Assembly (NCBI GenBank): GCA_011799875.1
Contig: CM022302.1
Coordinates: 99,217,494-99,281,493, forward strand
Reading direction: 5' to 3'
DNA length: 64,000 nt
Source of the DNA: Thinopyrum elongatum
Taxonomy: Eukaryota; Streptophyta; Magnoliopsida; Poales; Poaceae
Shown here: in pieces, positions 1 through 12,117 of the stretch
Position numbering within the stretch: position 1 is the stretch's first letter
Layout: the number at the start of each line of letters is the position of its first letter
Notes under the pieces: generated by a model
What the model saw: only the letters and a program-made list of their open reading frames with translations
Told to the model about the DNA's origin: nothing
The model's database searches: none
Program-made: the position numbers and the translations under genes

Positions 1-388
1 GTGTTCCCCCTAACTGTGCACCGTTGCGAAGGTTCGTTGTTTCGAAGCACTACGTGTTGATCGGGTGTGATAGATTCTAACGTTCGAATACAACGGGTGT
101 AAGCCAGATTTACACAGCAATACACTTAGGTTGACTTGACGAGCCTAGCATGTACAGACATGGCCTCGGAACACAAGAGACCGAAAGGTCGAGCATGAGT
201 CGTATAGAAGATACGATCAACATGGGGATGTTCACCGTTGATGACTAGTCCGTCTCACGTGATGATCGGACACGGCCTAGTCGATTCGGATCATGTAATC
301 ACTTAGATGACGAGAGGGATGTCTATCTGAGTGGGAGTTCATTACATAATTTGATTAGATGAACTTAATTGTCATGAACTTAGTCTAA

Positions 389-3300
389 ATGTTACATATC
401 TATCTTGTAGATCAAATGGCCAACGCTAATGTTACACTCAACTTCAACGCGTTCCTAGAGAAAAACAAGCTGAAAGACGATGGTAGCAACTATGCGGACT
501 GGGTCCGTAACCTGAGGATTATCCTCATAGCTGCCAAGAAATCATATGTCCTTGAAGCACCGTTAGGTGACCCACCTGCTCTCCCAGCACTGCCAGACGA
601 TTTGAACGTTTGGCAGACACGCACCGATGATTACTCCTTCGTTCAGTGCGGCATGCTCTTCAGCTTAGAACCGGGGCTCCAAAAGCGTTTTGAGCATCAC
701 GGAGCATATGAGATGTTCGAAGAGCTGAAAATGGTTTTCCAAGCTCATGCCCGGATCGAGAGATATGAAGTCTCCGATAAGTTCTACAGCTGTAAGATGG
801 AGGAAAATAGTTCTGTCAGCGAGCACATACTCAAAATGTCTGGGTTGCACAGCCGCTTGTCTCAGCTGGGGATTAATCTCCCGGATGACGCGGTCATTGA
901 CAGAATCGTCCAGTCGCTTCCACCTAGCTACAAGAGCTTTGTGATGAACTTCAACATGCAGGGGATGGAAAAGACCATTCCTGAGGTATATGCGATGCTG
1001 AAGTCAGCGGAGGCAGAGATCAGAAAGGAACATCAAGTGTTGATGGTGAATAAAACCACTAAGTTCAAGAAGGGCAAGGGTAAGAAGAACTTCAAGAAGG
1101 ACGGCAAGGGAGTTGCCGCGCCCGGTAAGCCAGCTGCCGGGAAGAAGTCAAAGAATGGACCCAAGCCTGAGACTGAGTGCTTTTATTGCAAGGGAAACGG
1201 TCACTGGAAGCGGAATTGCCCCAAGTACTTAGCAGATAAGAAGGCCGGCAATACCAAAGGTATATGTGATATACATGTAATTGATGTGTACCTTACCAGC
1301 ACTCGTAGTAGTTCCTGGGTATTTGATACCGGTGCGGTTGCTCATATTTGTAACTCAAAGCAGGAACTGCGGAATCAGCGTAGACTGGCAAAGGACGAGG
1401 TGACGATGCGCGTCGGGAATGGTTCCAAGGTCGATGTGATCGCCGTCGGCACGCTACCTCTGCATCTACCTACGAGATTAGTTTTAAACCTCAATAATTG
1501 TTATTTAGTGCCAGCTTTGAGCATGAACATTGTATCTAGATCTCGCTTAATGCGAGATGGCTACTCATTTAAATCTGAGAATAATGGTTGTTCTATTTAT
1601 ATGAGAGATATGTTTTATGGTCATGCCCCGCTGGTGAATGGTTTATTTTTATTGAATCTCGAACGTGATGTTACACATGTTTATAATGTGAATGCCAAGA
1701 AATGCAAGGTTGATAACGATAGTCCCACATACTTGTGGTACTGCCGCCTTGGTCATATCGGTGTTAAACGCATGAAGAAACTCCATGCAGATGGACTTTT
1801 GGAGTCTCTTGATTATGAATCATTTGACAGATGCAAACCATGCCTCTTGGGCAAGATGACCAAGACTCCGTTCTCCGGAACAATGGAGCGAGCAACCAAC
1901 TTATTGGAGATCATACATACTGATGTGTGTGGTCCAATGAGTGTTGAGGCTCGCGGTGGTTATCGTTATGTTCTCACCCTCACCGATGATTTGAGTAGAT
2001 ATGGGTATGTCTACTTGATGAAGCACAAGTCTGAGACCTTTGAAAAGTTCAAGGAATTTCAGAATGAGGTTGAGAATCAACGTGACAAGAAAATAAAGTT
2101 CTTACGATCAGATCGTGGAGGAGAATATTTGAGTCATGAATTTGGCACGCACTTAAGGAAATGTGGAATTGTTTCACAACTCACGCCGCCTGGAACACCT
2201 CAGCGTAACGGTGTGTCCGAACGTCGTAATCGCACTCTATTGGATATGGTGCGATCTATGATGTCTCTTACTGATCTACCGCTATCTTTTTGGGGTTATG
2301 CTTTAGAGACTGCCGCATTCACTTTAAATAGGGCACCGTCAAAATCCGTTGAGACGACACCGTATGAATTATGGTTTGGGAAGAAACCTAAGCTGTCGTT
2401 TCTAAAAGTTTGGGGATGCGATGCTTATGTGAAGAAACTTCAACCAGAGAAGCTCGAACCCAAGTCGGAAAAATGCGTATTCATAGGATACCCTAAGGAA
2501 ACTATTGGGTATACCTTCTACCTAAGATCCGAGGGCAAGATCTTTGTTGCCAGGAATGGATCCTTTCTAGAGAAAGAGTTTCTCTCGAAAGAAGTAAGTG
2601 GGAGGAAAGTGGAGCTTGATGAGATGACCCTCGAACCGGAGAGTAGCGCAGCACAGGAAAATGTTTCTGTGGAGCCTGCACTGGCTAGAGAGGAAGTTAA
2701 TGATAATGATCATGATCAAGCTACCACTGAACTTCGAAGGTCCACAAGGACACGTTCCGCACCAGAGTGGTACGGCAATCCTGTCCTGGAAATCATGTTG
2801 TTAGACAACAGTGAACCTTCGAACTATGAAGAAGCGATGGCGGGCCCGGATTCTGACAAATGGCTTGAAGCCATGAAATCCGAGATAGGATCCATGTATG
2901 AAAACGAAGTATGGACTTTGACTGACTTGCCCGATGATCGGCAAGCCATAGAAAATAAATGGATCTTTAAGAAGAAGACTGACGCGGATGGTAATGTGAC
3001 CATCTATAAGGCTCGGCTTGTCGCTAAGGGTTATCGACAAGTTCAAGGGGTTGACTACGATGAGACTTTCTCACCCGTAGCGAAGCTGAAATCCGTCAGA
3101 ATCATGTTAGCAATTGCCGCATACTATGATTATGAGATATGGCAAATGGACGTCAAAACAGCATTCCTTAATGGTTTTCTTAAGGAAGAGTTGTATATGA
3201 TACAACCGGAAGGTTTTGTCGACCCTGAGAATGCTGACAAGGTATGCAAGCTCCAGCGCTCAATCTATGGGCTGGTGCAAGCATCTCGGAGTTGGAACAT

Positions 3301-4387
3301 TCGCTTTGATGAGATGATCAAAGCGTTTGGGTTCACACAGACTTATGGAGAAGCCTGTGTTTACAAGAAAGTGAGTGGGAGCTCTGTAGCATTTCTCATA
3401 TTATATGTGGATGACATACTGCTAATGGGAAATAATATAGAATTCTTGGAAAGTATAAAGGCCTACTTGAATAAGTGTTTTTCAATGAAGGACCTTGGAG
3501 AAGCTGCTTATATATTAGGCATCAAGATCTATAGGGATAGATCGAGACGCCTCATAGGTCTTTCACAAAGCACATACCTTGATAAGATATTGAAGAAGTT
3601 CAATATGGATCAGTCCAAGAAGGGGTTCTTGCCTGTATTGCAAGGTGTGAGATTGAGCTCGGCTCAATGCCCGACCACGGCAAAAGATATAGAAGAGATG
3701 AGTGTCATCCCCTATGCCTCAGCCATAGGGTCTATTATGTATGCCATGCTGTGTACCAGACCTGATGTAAACCTTGCAGTAAGTTTGGTAGGTAGGTACC
3801 AAAGTAATCCTGGCAAGGAACACTGGACAGCGGTCAAGAACATCCTGAAGTACCTGAAAAGGACTAAGGAGATGTTTCTCGTTTATGGAGGTGACGAAGA
3901 GCTCGTCGTAAAGGGTTACGTCGACGCTAGCTTCGACGCAGATCTGGATGACTCCAAGTCACAAACCGGATACATGTATATTTTGAATGGTGGAGTGGTA
4001 AGCTGGTGCAGTTGCAAGCAAAGCGTCGTGGCGGGTTCTACATGCGAAGCGGAGTACATAGCAGCCTCGGAGGCAGCACACGAAGCAGTATGGATGAAGG
4101 AGTTCATCACCGACCTAGGAGTCATTCCAAATGCGTCGGGTCCAATGGCTCTCTTCTGTGACAACACTGGAGCTATTGCCCTTGCCAAGGAGCCCAGGTT
4201 TCACAAGAAGACCAGGCATATCAAGCGTCGCTTCAACTCCATACGTGAACATGTTCAAGATGGAGACATAGATATTTGTAAAGTGCACACGGATTTGAAT
4301 GTAGCAGATCCGTTGACTAAACCTCTTCCACGAGCAAAACATGATCAACACCAGAACTCTATGGGTGTTCGATTCATCACAATGTAA
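389..4387 (+). CDS. Copia gag-pol polyprotein, int1, open reading frame
   Basis: This single frame of 1,332 codons carries the whole copia set in order: gag, zinc knuckle, protease, integrase, RT and RNase H. The zinc knuckle CFYCKGNGHWKRNC starts near residue 264. The aspartic protease has DTG at about 313-315. The integrase catalytic residues are D512, D575 and E611, the last two with the expected 35-residue spacing. RT has YVDD at about 1006-1009, and the RNase H has an Asp near 1179. An ATG at 416 (MANANV) is an equally likely start because the first nine codons lie in what looks like leader. One oddity is the HHCC zinc-binding part of the integrase, which reads LWYCRLGH where int2 and int3 read LWHCRLGH. 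The first zinc-ligand His is thus Tyr (residue 451), and integrase function is doubtful despite the open frame. The next LTR follows 32 bp after the stop. Confidence 0.9.
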   Translation: MLHIYLVDQMANANVTLNFNAFLEKNKLKDDGSNYADWVRNLRIILIAAKKSYVLEAPLGDPPALPALPDDLNVWQTRTDDYSFVQCGMLFSLEPGLQKRFEHHGAYEMFEELKMVFQAHARIERYEVSDKFYSCKMEENSSVSEHILKMSGLHSRLSQLGINLPDDAVIDRIVQSLPPSYKSFVMNFNMQGMEKTIPEVYAMLKSAEAEIRKEHQVLMVNKTTKFKKGKGKKNFKKDGKGVAAPGKPAAGKKSKNGPKPETECFYCKGNGHWKRNCPKYLADKKAGNTKGICDIHVIDVYLTSTRSSSWVFDTGAVAHICNSKQELRNQRRLAKDEVTMRVGNGSKVDVIAVGTLPLHLPTRLVLNLNNCYLVPALSMNIVSRSRLMRDGYSFKSENNGCSIYMRDMFYGHAPLVNGLFLLNLERDVTHVYNVNAKKCKVDNDSPTYLWYCRLGHIGVKRMKKLHADGLLESLDYESFDRCKPCLLGKMTKTPFSGTMERATNLLEIIHTDVCGPMSVEARGGYRYVLTLTDDLSRYGYVYLMKHKSETFEKFKEFQNEVENQRDKKIKFLRSDRGGEYLSHEFGTHLRKCGIVSQLTPPGTPQRNGVSERRNRTLLDMVRSMMSLTDLPLSFWGYALETAAFTLNRAPSKSVETTPYELWFGKKPKLSFLKVWGCDAYVKKLQPEKLEPKSEKCVFIGYPKETIGYTFYLRSEGKIFVARNGSFLEKEFLSKEVSGRKVELDEMTLEPESSAAQENVSVEPALAREEVNDNDHDQATTELRRSTRTRSAPEWYGNPVLEIMLLDNSEPSNYEEAMAGPDSDKWLEAMKSEIGSMYENEVWTLTDLPDDRQAIENKWIFKKKTDADGNVTIYKARLVAKGYRQVQGVDYDETFSPVAKLKSVRIMLAIAAYYDYEIWQMDVKTAFLNGFLKEELYMIQPEGFVDPENADKVCKLQRSIYGLVQASRSWNIRFDEMIKAFGFTQTYGEACVYKKVSGSSVAFLILYVDDILLMGNNIEFLESIKAYLNKCFSMKDLGEAAYILGIKIYRDRSRRLIGLSQSTYLDKILKKFNMDQSKKGFLPVLQGVRLSSAQCPTTAKDIEEMSVIPYASAIGSIMYAMLCTRPDVNLAVSLVGRYQSNPGKEHWTAVKNILKYLKRTKEMFLVYGGDEELVVKGYVDASFDADLDDSKSQTGYMYILNGGVVSWCSCKQSVVAGSTCEAEYIAASEAAHEAVWMKEFITDLGVIPNASGPMALFCDNTGAIALAKEPRFHKKTRHIKRRFNSIREHVQDGDIDICKVHTDLNVADPLTKPLPRAKHDQHQNSMGVRFITM

Positions 4388-4403
4388 CTAGATTATTGAC
4401 TCT

Positions 4404-4419
4404 AGTGCAAGTGGGAGAC
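4404..4419 (+). other. Polypurine tract of copia int1
   Basis: The purine-rich stretch GCAAGTGGGAGAC lies immediately before the TGTTGG start of LTR-A, where plus-strand DNA priming occurs in LTR elements. The same stretch precedes LTR-B (ending 11413) and LTR-C (ending 15360, with one base changed). Confidence 0.75.
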
Positions 4420-6148
4420 TGTTGGAAATATGCCCTAGAGGCAATAATAAAAATGGTTATTATTATATTTCCTTGTTCATGATAATTGTCTGTTATTCAT
4501 GCTATAATTGTGTTATCCGGAAATCGTAATACATGTGTGAATACATAGACCACTACATGTCCCTAGTAAGCCTCTAGTTGACTAGCTCGTTGATCAATAG
4601 ATGGTTACGGTTTCCTGACCATGGACATTGGATGTCATTGATAACGGGATCACATCATTAGGAGAATGATGTGATGGACAAGACCCAATCCTAAGCCTAG
4701 CACTAGATCGTGTAGTTCGTTTGCTAAAGCTTTTCCAATGTCAAGTAACTTTTCCTTAGACCATGAGATTGTGCAACTCCCGGATACCGTAGGAGTGCTT
4801 TGGGTGTACCAAACGTCACAACGTAACTGGGTGGCTATAAAGGTGCACTACGGGTATCTCCGAAAGTGTCTGTTGGGTTGGCACGAATCGAGACTGGGAT
4901 TTGCCACTCCGTGTGACGGAGAGGTACCTCTGGGCCCACTCGGTAGGACATCATCATAATGAGCTCAATGTGATCAAGGAGTTGTTCACAGGATGATGTG
5001 TTACGGAAACGAGTAAAGAGACTTGCCGGTAACGAGATTGAACAAGGTATCGAGATACCGACGATCGAATCTCGGGCAAGTATCGTACCGATAGACAAAG
5101 GGAATTGCGTACGGGATTGATTGAATCCTCGACATCGTGGTTCATCCGATGAGATCATCGAGGAGCATGTGGGAGCCAACATGGGTATCCAGATCCCGCT
5201 GTTGGTTATTGACCGGAGAGTTGTCTCGGTCATGTCTACGTGTCTCCCGAACCCGTAGGGTCTACACACTTAAGGTTCGGTGACGCTAGGGTTGTAGGGA
5301 AAGTTTGTACGTGGTTACCGAATGTTGTTCGGAGTCCCGGATGAGATCCCGGACGTCACGAGGAGTTCCGGAATGGTCCGGAGGTGAAGATTTATATATG
5401 GGAAGTTGTCATACGGTCACCGGAATAGTTTCGGGGGTTATCGGTATTGTACCGGGACCACCGAAAGGTGTCCGGAGGTCCACCGGGTGGGGCTGATTTA
5501 CCTGGGAGGCCTAATGGGCTGTATATGGGAGGGAACCAGCCCCCTAGTGGGCTGGTGCGCCCCCCCCAAGGGCCCATGGCGCCTAGGGTTGGGAAACCCT
5601 AGGGGAGGGAGCCTTCCACCTTGCTTGGGGGGCAAGTTTCCCTCCCCTGGCCGCCTCCCCTCCCCTCAGATTGGATCTGAGGGGGCCGGCCCCCTCTCCT
5701 CTTCCCCCTATAAATAGTGGAGGGGTGAGAGGGAGGACATACCTCATCTCAGGCGCAGCCCCTCTCCTCTCCAACACCTCCTCCTCCTCCCGCGGTGCTT
5801 GGCGAAGCCCTGCAGGAATACCACGCAGCTCCAACTCCACCACGCCGTCGTGCTGCTACTGGAGCTGTCCTCCCCAACCTCTCCTCCCCCCTTGCTGGAT
5901 CAAGAAGGAGGAGACGTCTCCGCTCCGTACGTGTGTTGAACACGGAGGTGCTGTCCGTTCGGCGCTCGGTCATCGGTGATTTGGATCACGACGAGTACGA
6001 CTCCATCAACCCCGTTCTCTTGAACGCTTCCGCTCGCGATCTACAAAGGTATGTAGATGCACTCCCCTCTCTCTCGTTGCTAGATGACTCCATAGATTGA
6101 TCTTGGTGATGCGTAGAAAATTTTAAAATTCTGCTACGATCCCCAACA
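4420..6148 (+). repeat. Copia LTR-A, full length (1,729 bp)
   Basis: It starts TGTTGGAAATATGCC and ends ATCCCCAACA, immediately before a primer-binding site. It serves as the 3' LTR of int1 and the 5' LTR of int2. It contains a perfect 9 bp hairpin (CCTAGGGTT at 5582-5590, AACCCTAGG at 5595-5603) and a TATA box at 5709. Variants it shares with LTR-C but not LTR-B include CACTACATGTCC, CATGGACATTGG and GTGTACCAAACG. Confidence 0.93.
5709..5716 (+). promoter_or_regulatory. TATA box of copia LTR-A
   Basis: TATAAATA lies in a pyrimidine-rich context about 430 bp before the LTR end, as expected for the U3/R promoter of BARE1-type LTRs. A second AT-rich candidate, TTTATATATGG, lies upstream at about 5391. 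LTR-B has lost this region, so int3 has no adjacent promoter of its own. Confidence 0.65.
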
Positions 6149-7419
6149 GTGGCATCATGAGCTAGGTCTATGCGTAGTATCTTGCACGAGTAGAACACAA
6201 AGTAGTTGTGGGCGTCGATTTGTCAATCTTCTTGCCGTTACTAGTCTTATCTTGATTCGGCGGCACTGTGGGATGAAGCGGCCCGGACCGACCTTAGACG
6301 TACGCTTACGTGAGACAGGTTCCACCGACTGACATGCACTAGTTGCATAAGGTGGCTAGCGGGTGTCTGTCTCTCCCACTTTAGTCGGATCGGATTCGAT
6401 GAACAGGGTCCTTATGAAGGGTAAATAGAAATTGGCATATCACATTGTGGTTTTGGCGTAGGTAAGAAACGTTCTTGCTAGAAACCTATAGCAGCCACGT
6501 AAAAAACTTGCAACAACAATTAGAGGACGTCTAACTTGTTTTTGCAGCAAGTGCTTTGTGATGTGATATGGCCAAAGGATGTGATGAATGATATATGTGA
6601 TGTATGAGATGATCATGTTCTTGTAATAGGAATCACGACTTGCATGTCGATGAGTATGACAACCGGCAGGAGCCATAGGAGTTGTCTTAATTTATTATAT
6701 GACCTGCGTGTCATTGAAATTCGCCATGTAATTACTTTACTTTATTGCTAACCGTTAGCCGTAGTAGTAGAAGTAATAGTTGGCGAGACAACTTCATGAA
6801 GACACGATGATGGAGATCATGATGTCATGCCGGTGACGATGATGATCATGGAGCCCCGAAGATGGAGATCAAAAGGAGCGAAGTGATAATGGCCATATCA
6901 TGTCACTATTTTGATTGCATGTGATGTTTATCATGTTTTTGCATCTTATTTGCTTAGAACGACGGTAGCATATATAAGATGATCTCTCACTAAAATTTCA
7001 AGAAAGTGTTCCCCCTAACTGTGCACCGTTGCGAAGGTTCGTTGTTTCGAAGCACTACGTGTTGATCGGGTGTGATAGATTCTAACGTTCGAATACAACG
7101 GGTGTAAGCCAGATTTACACAGCAATACACTTAGGTTGACTTGACGAGCCTAGCATGTACAGACATGGCCTCGGAGCACAAGAGACCGAAAGGTCGAACA
7201 TGAGTCGTATAGAAGATACGATCAACATGGAGATGTTCACCGTTGATGACTAGTCCGTCTCACGTGATGATCGGACACGGCCTAGTCGATTCGGATCATG
7301 TATCACTTAGATGACGAGAGGGATGTCTATCTGAGTGGGAGTTCATTACATAATTTGATTAGATGAACTTAATTGTCATGAACTTAGTCTAAATGTTACA
7401 TATCTATCTTGTAGATCAA
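6149..7419 (+). other. Copia int2 untranslated leader with primer-binding site
   Basis: The primer-binding site TGGCATCATGAGC (6150-6162) starts one base after LTR-A. It is a variant of the TGGTATCAGAGC site complementary to initiator tRNA-Met. The next 1.2 kb has no credible coding frame and fits the long leader known in BARE1-like elements. From 7006 it matches the first bases of the window, so the window opens inside the int1 leader. Confidence 0.8.
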
Positions 7420-10400
7420 ATGGCCAACGCTAATGTTACCCTCAACTTCAACGCGTTCCTAGAGAAAAACAAGCTGAAAGACGATGGTAGCAACTATGCG
7501 GACTGGGTCCGTAACCTGAGGATTATCCTCATAGCTGCCAAGAAATCATATGTCCTTGAAGCACCGTTAGGTGACCCACCTGCACTGCCAGACGATTTGA
7601 ACGTTTGGCAGACATGCACCGATGATTACTCCTTCGTTCAGTGCGGCATGCTCTTCAGCTTAGAACCGGGGCTCCAAAAGCGTTTTGAGCATCACGGAGC
7701 ATATGAGATGTTCGAAGAGCTGAAAATGGTTTTCCAAGCTCATGCCCGGATCGAGAGATATGAAGTCTCCGATAAGTTCTACAGCTGTAAGATGGAGGAA
7801 AATAGTTCTGTCAGCGAGCACATACTCAAAATGTCTGGGTTGCACAGCCGCTTGTCTCAGCTGGGGATTAATCTCCCGGATGACGCGGTCATTGACAGAA
7901 TCCTCCAGTCGCTTCCACCTAGCTACAAGAGCTTTGTGATGAACTTCAACATGCAGGGGATGGAAAAGACCATTCCTGAGGTATATGCGATGCTGAAGTC
8001 AGCGGAGGCAGAGATCAGAAAGGAACATCAAGTGTTGATGGTGAATAAAACCACTAAGTTCAAGAAGGGCAAGGGTAAGAAGAACTTCAAGAAGGACGGC
8101 AAGGGAGTTGCCGCGCCCAGTAAGCCAGCTGCCAGGAAGAAGTCAAAGAATGGACCCAAGCCTGAGACTGAGTGCTTTTATTGCAAGGGAAACGGTCACT
8201 GGAAGCGGAATTGCCCCAAGTACTTAGCAGATAAGAAGGCCGGCAATACCAAAGGTATATGTGATATACATGTAATTGATGTGTACCTTACCAGCACTCG
8301 TAGTAGTTCCTGGGTATTTGATACCGGTGCGGTTGCTCATATTTGTAACTCAAAGCAGGAACTGCGGAATCAGCGTAGACTGGCAAAGGACGAGGTGACG
8401 ATGCGCGTCGGGAATGGTTCCAAGGTCGATGTGATCGCCGTCGGCACGCTACCTCTGCATCTACCTACGGGATTAGTTTTAAACCTCAATAATTCTTATT
8501 TAGTGCCAGCTTTGAGCATGAACATTGTATCTGGATCTCGCTTAATGCGAGATGGCTACTCATTTAAATCTGAGAATAATGGTTGTTCTATTTATATGAG
8601 AGATATGTTTTATGGTCATGCCCCGCTGGTGAATGGTTTATTTTTATTGAATCTCGAACGTGATGTTACACATGTTTATAATGTGAATGCCAAGAAATGC
8701 AAGGTTGATAACGATAGTCCCACATACTTGTGGCACTGCCGCCTTGGTCATATCGGTGTTAAACGCATGAAGAAACTCCATGCAGATGGACTTTTGGAGT
8801 CTCTTGATTATGAATCATTTGACAGATGCGAACCATGCCTCTTGGGCAAGATGACCAAGACTCCGTTCTCCGGAACAATGGAGCGAGCAACCAACTTATT
8901 GGAGATCATACATACTGATGTGTGTGGTCCAATAAGTGTTGAGGCTCGCGGTGGTTATCGTTATGTTCTCACCCTCATCGATGATTTGAGTAGATATGGG
9001 TATGTCTACTTGATGAAGCACAAGTCTGAGACCTTTGAAAAGTTCAAGGAATTTCAGAATGAGGTTGAAAATCAACGTGACAAGAAAATAAAGTTCCTAC
9101 GATCAGATCGTGGAGGAGAATATTTGAGTCATGAATTTGGCACGCATTTACGGAAATGTGGAATTGTTTCACAACTCACGCCGCCTGGAACACCTCAGCG
9201 TAACGGTGTATCCGAACGTCGTAATCGCACTCTATTGGATATGGTGCGATCTATGATGTCTCTTACTGATCTACCGCTATCTTTTTGGGGTTATGCTTTA
9301 GAGACTGCCGCATTCACTTTAAATAGGGCACCGTCAAAATCCGTTGAGACGACACCGTATGAATTATGGTTTGGGAAGAAACCTAAGCTGTCGTTTCTGA
9401 AAGTTTGGGGATGCGATGCTTATGTGAAGAAACTTCAACCAGAGAAGCTCGAACCCAAGTCGGAAAAATGCGTATTCATAGGATACCCTAAGGAAACTAT
9501 TGGGTATACCTTCTACCTAAGAGCCGAGGGCAAGATCTTTGTTGCCAGGAATGGATCCTTTCTAGAGAAAGAGTTTCTCTCGAAAGAAGTAAGTGGGAGG
9601 AAAGTGGAGCTTGATGAGATGACCCTCGAACCGGAGAGTAGCGCAGCACAGGAAAATGTTTCTGTGGAGCCTACACCGGCTAGAGAGGAAGTTATTGATA
9701 ATGATCATGATCAAGCTACCACTGAACTTCGAAGGTCCACGAGGACACGTTCCGCACCAGAGTGGTATGGCAATCCTGTCCTGGAAATCATGTTGTTAGA
9801 CAACAGTGAACCTTCGAACTATGAAGAAGCGATGGCGGGCCCGGATTCCGACAAATGGCTTGAAGCCATGAAATCCGAGATAGGATCCATGTATGAAAAC
9901 GAAGTATGGACTTTGACTGACTTGCCCGATGATCGGCAAGCCATAGAAAATAAATGGATCTTTAAGAAGAATACTGACGCGGATGGTAATGTGACCATCT
10001 ATAAGGCTCGGCTTGTCGCTAAGGGTTATCGACAAGTTCAAGGGGTTGACTACGATGAGACTTTCTCACCCGTAGCGAAGCTGAAATCCGTCAGAATCAT
10101 GTTAGCAATTGCCGCATACTATGATTATGAGATATGGCAAATGGACGTCAAAACGGCATTCCTTAATGGTTTTCTTAAGGAAGAGTTGTATATGATACAA
10201 CCGGAAGGTTTTGTCGACCCTGAGAATGCTGACAAGGTATGCAAGCTCCAGCGCTCAATCTATGGGCTGGTGCAAGCATCTCGGAGTTGGAACATTCGCT
10301 TTGACGAGATGATCAAAGCGTTTGGGTTCACACAGACTTATGGAGAAGCCTGTGTTTACAAGAAAGTGAGTGGGAGCTCTGTAGCATTTCTCATATTATA

Positions 10401-11381
10401 TGTGGATGACATACTGCTGATGGGAAATGATATAGAATTCTTGGAAAGTATAAAGGCCTACTTGAATAAGTGTTTTTCAATGAAGGACCTTGGAAAGCTG
10501 CTTATATATTAGGCATCAAGATCTATAGAGATAGATCGAGACGCCTCATAGGTCTTTCGCAAAGCACATACCTTGATAAGATATTGAAGAAGTTCAATAT
10601 GGATCAGTCCAAGAAGGGGTTCTTGCCTGTATTGCAAGGTGTGAAATTGAGCTCGGCTCAATGCCCGACCACGGCAAAAGATATAGAAGAGATGAGTGTC
10701 ATCCCCTATGCCTCAGCCATAGGGTCTATTATGTATGCCATGCTGTGTACCAGACCTGATGTAAACCTTGCTGTAAGTTTGGTAGGTAGGTACCAAAGTA
10801 ATCCCGGCAAGGAACACTGGACAGCGGTCAAGAACATCCTGAAGTACCTGAAAAGGACTAAGGATATGTTTCTCGTATATGGAGGTGACGAAGAGCTCGT
10901 CGTAAAGGGTTACGTCGACGCTAGCTTCGACACAGATCCGGATGACTCCAAGTCACAAACCGGATACGTGTATATTTTGAATGGTGGAGTGGTAAGCTGG
11001 TGCAGTTGCAAGCAAAGCGTCGTGGCGGGTTCTACATGCGAAGCGGAGTACATAGCAGCCTCGGAGGCAGCACACGAAGCAGTATGGATGAAGGAGTTCA
11101 TCACCGACCTAGGAGTCATTCCAAATGCGTCGGGTCTAATGGCTCTCTTCTGTGACAACACTGGAGCTATTGCCCTTGCCAAGGAGCCCAGGTTTCACAA
11201 AAGGACCAGGCATATCAAGCGTCGCTTCAACTCCATACGTGAACATGTTCAAGATGGAGACATAGATATTTGTAAAGTGCACACGGATTTGAATGTAGCA
11301 GATCCGTTGACTAAACCTCTTTCACGAGCAAAACATGATCAACACCAGTACTCTATGGGTGTTCGATTCATCACAATGTAA
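7393..11381 (+). pseudogene. Copia gag-pol polyprotein, int2, broken by a 1-nt frameshift
   Basis: The domain order is as in int1, with an intact integrase HHCC start (LWHCRLGH) and an intact YVDD. The first frame runs from 7393 to 10512, where it closes early. Next to int1, the coding line loses one base at about 10494-10497, just after the RT active-site region. RT C terminus and RNase H then continue in another frame to 11381. A three-residue deletion near the gag start (one ALP unit lost) is the other length difference. Int2 carries private substitutions at many sites where int1 and int3 agree. The element has no full pol of its own. Confidence 0.9.
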
Positions 11382-11413
11382 CTAGATTATTGACTCTAGT
11401 GCAAGTGGGAGAC

Positions 11414-12117
11414 TGTTGGAAATATGCCCTAGAGGCAATAATAAAATGGTTATTATTATATTTCCTTGTTCATGATAATTGTCTGTTATTCATGCTATAA
11501 TTGTGTTATCCGGAAATCGTAATACATGTGTGAATACATAGACCACAACATGTCCCTAGTAAGCCTCTAGTTGACTAGCTCGTTGATCAATAGATGGTTA
11601 CGGTTTCCTGACCATGTACATTGGATGTCATTGATAACGGGATCACATCATTAGGAGAATGATGTGATGGACAAGACCCAATCCTAAGCCTAGCACTAGA
11701 TCGTGTAGTTCGTTTGCTAAAGCTTTTCCAATGTCAAGTAACTTTTCCTTAGACCATGAGATTGTGCAACTCCCGGATACCGTAGGAGTGCTTTGGGTGC
11801 ACCAAACGTCACAACGTAACTGGGTGGCTATAAAGGTGCACTACGGGTATCTCCGAAAGTATCTGTTGGGTTGGCACGAATCGAGACTGGGATTTGTCAC
11901 TCCATGTAATGGAGAGGTACCTCTGGGCCCACTCGGTAGGACATCATCATAATGAGCTCAATGTGATCAAGGAGTTGTTCACGGGATGATGTGTTACGGA
12001 AACGAGTAAAGAGACTTGCCGGTAACGAGATTGAACAAGGTATCGAGATACCGACGATCGAATCTCGGGCAAGTATCGTACCGATAGACAAAGGGAATTG
12101 CGTACGGGATTGATTGA
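11414..12117 (+). repeat. Copia LTR-B, truncated (first ~704 bp only)
   Basis: It starts TGTTGGAAATATGCC as in LTR-A. It matches LTR-A up to the equivalent of position 5124, then switches directly to the zinc-knuckle coding region of int3. The last shared bases are TGA (12115-12117), present in both parent sequences at the join. The TATA box, LTR end, primer-binding site, leader and most of gag are missing at this junction. Confidence 0.92.

Noticed and set aside
2801..3046. Minus-strand frames repeated in each copia unit
   Set aside because: These are shadows of the polyprotein; they recur only because the coding strand is conserved.
5406..6100. Short frames of about 100 codons inside copia LTRs on both strands
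   Set aside because: They recur identically in LTR-A and LTR-C, lie over the promoter and GC-rich U3, and have no conserved motif.
12098..12117. Start codon for int3 in the LTR-B remnant
   Set aside because: It would need a TTG start; no ATG lies in frame before the zinc knuckle, so the product was called truncated.
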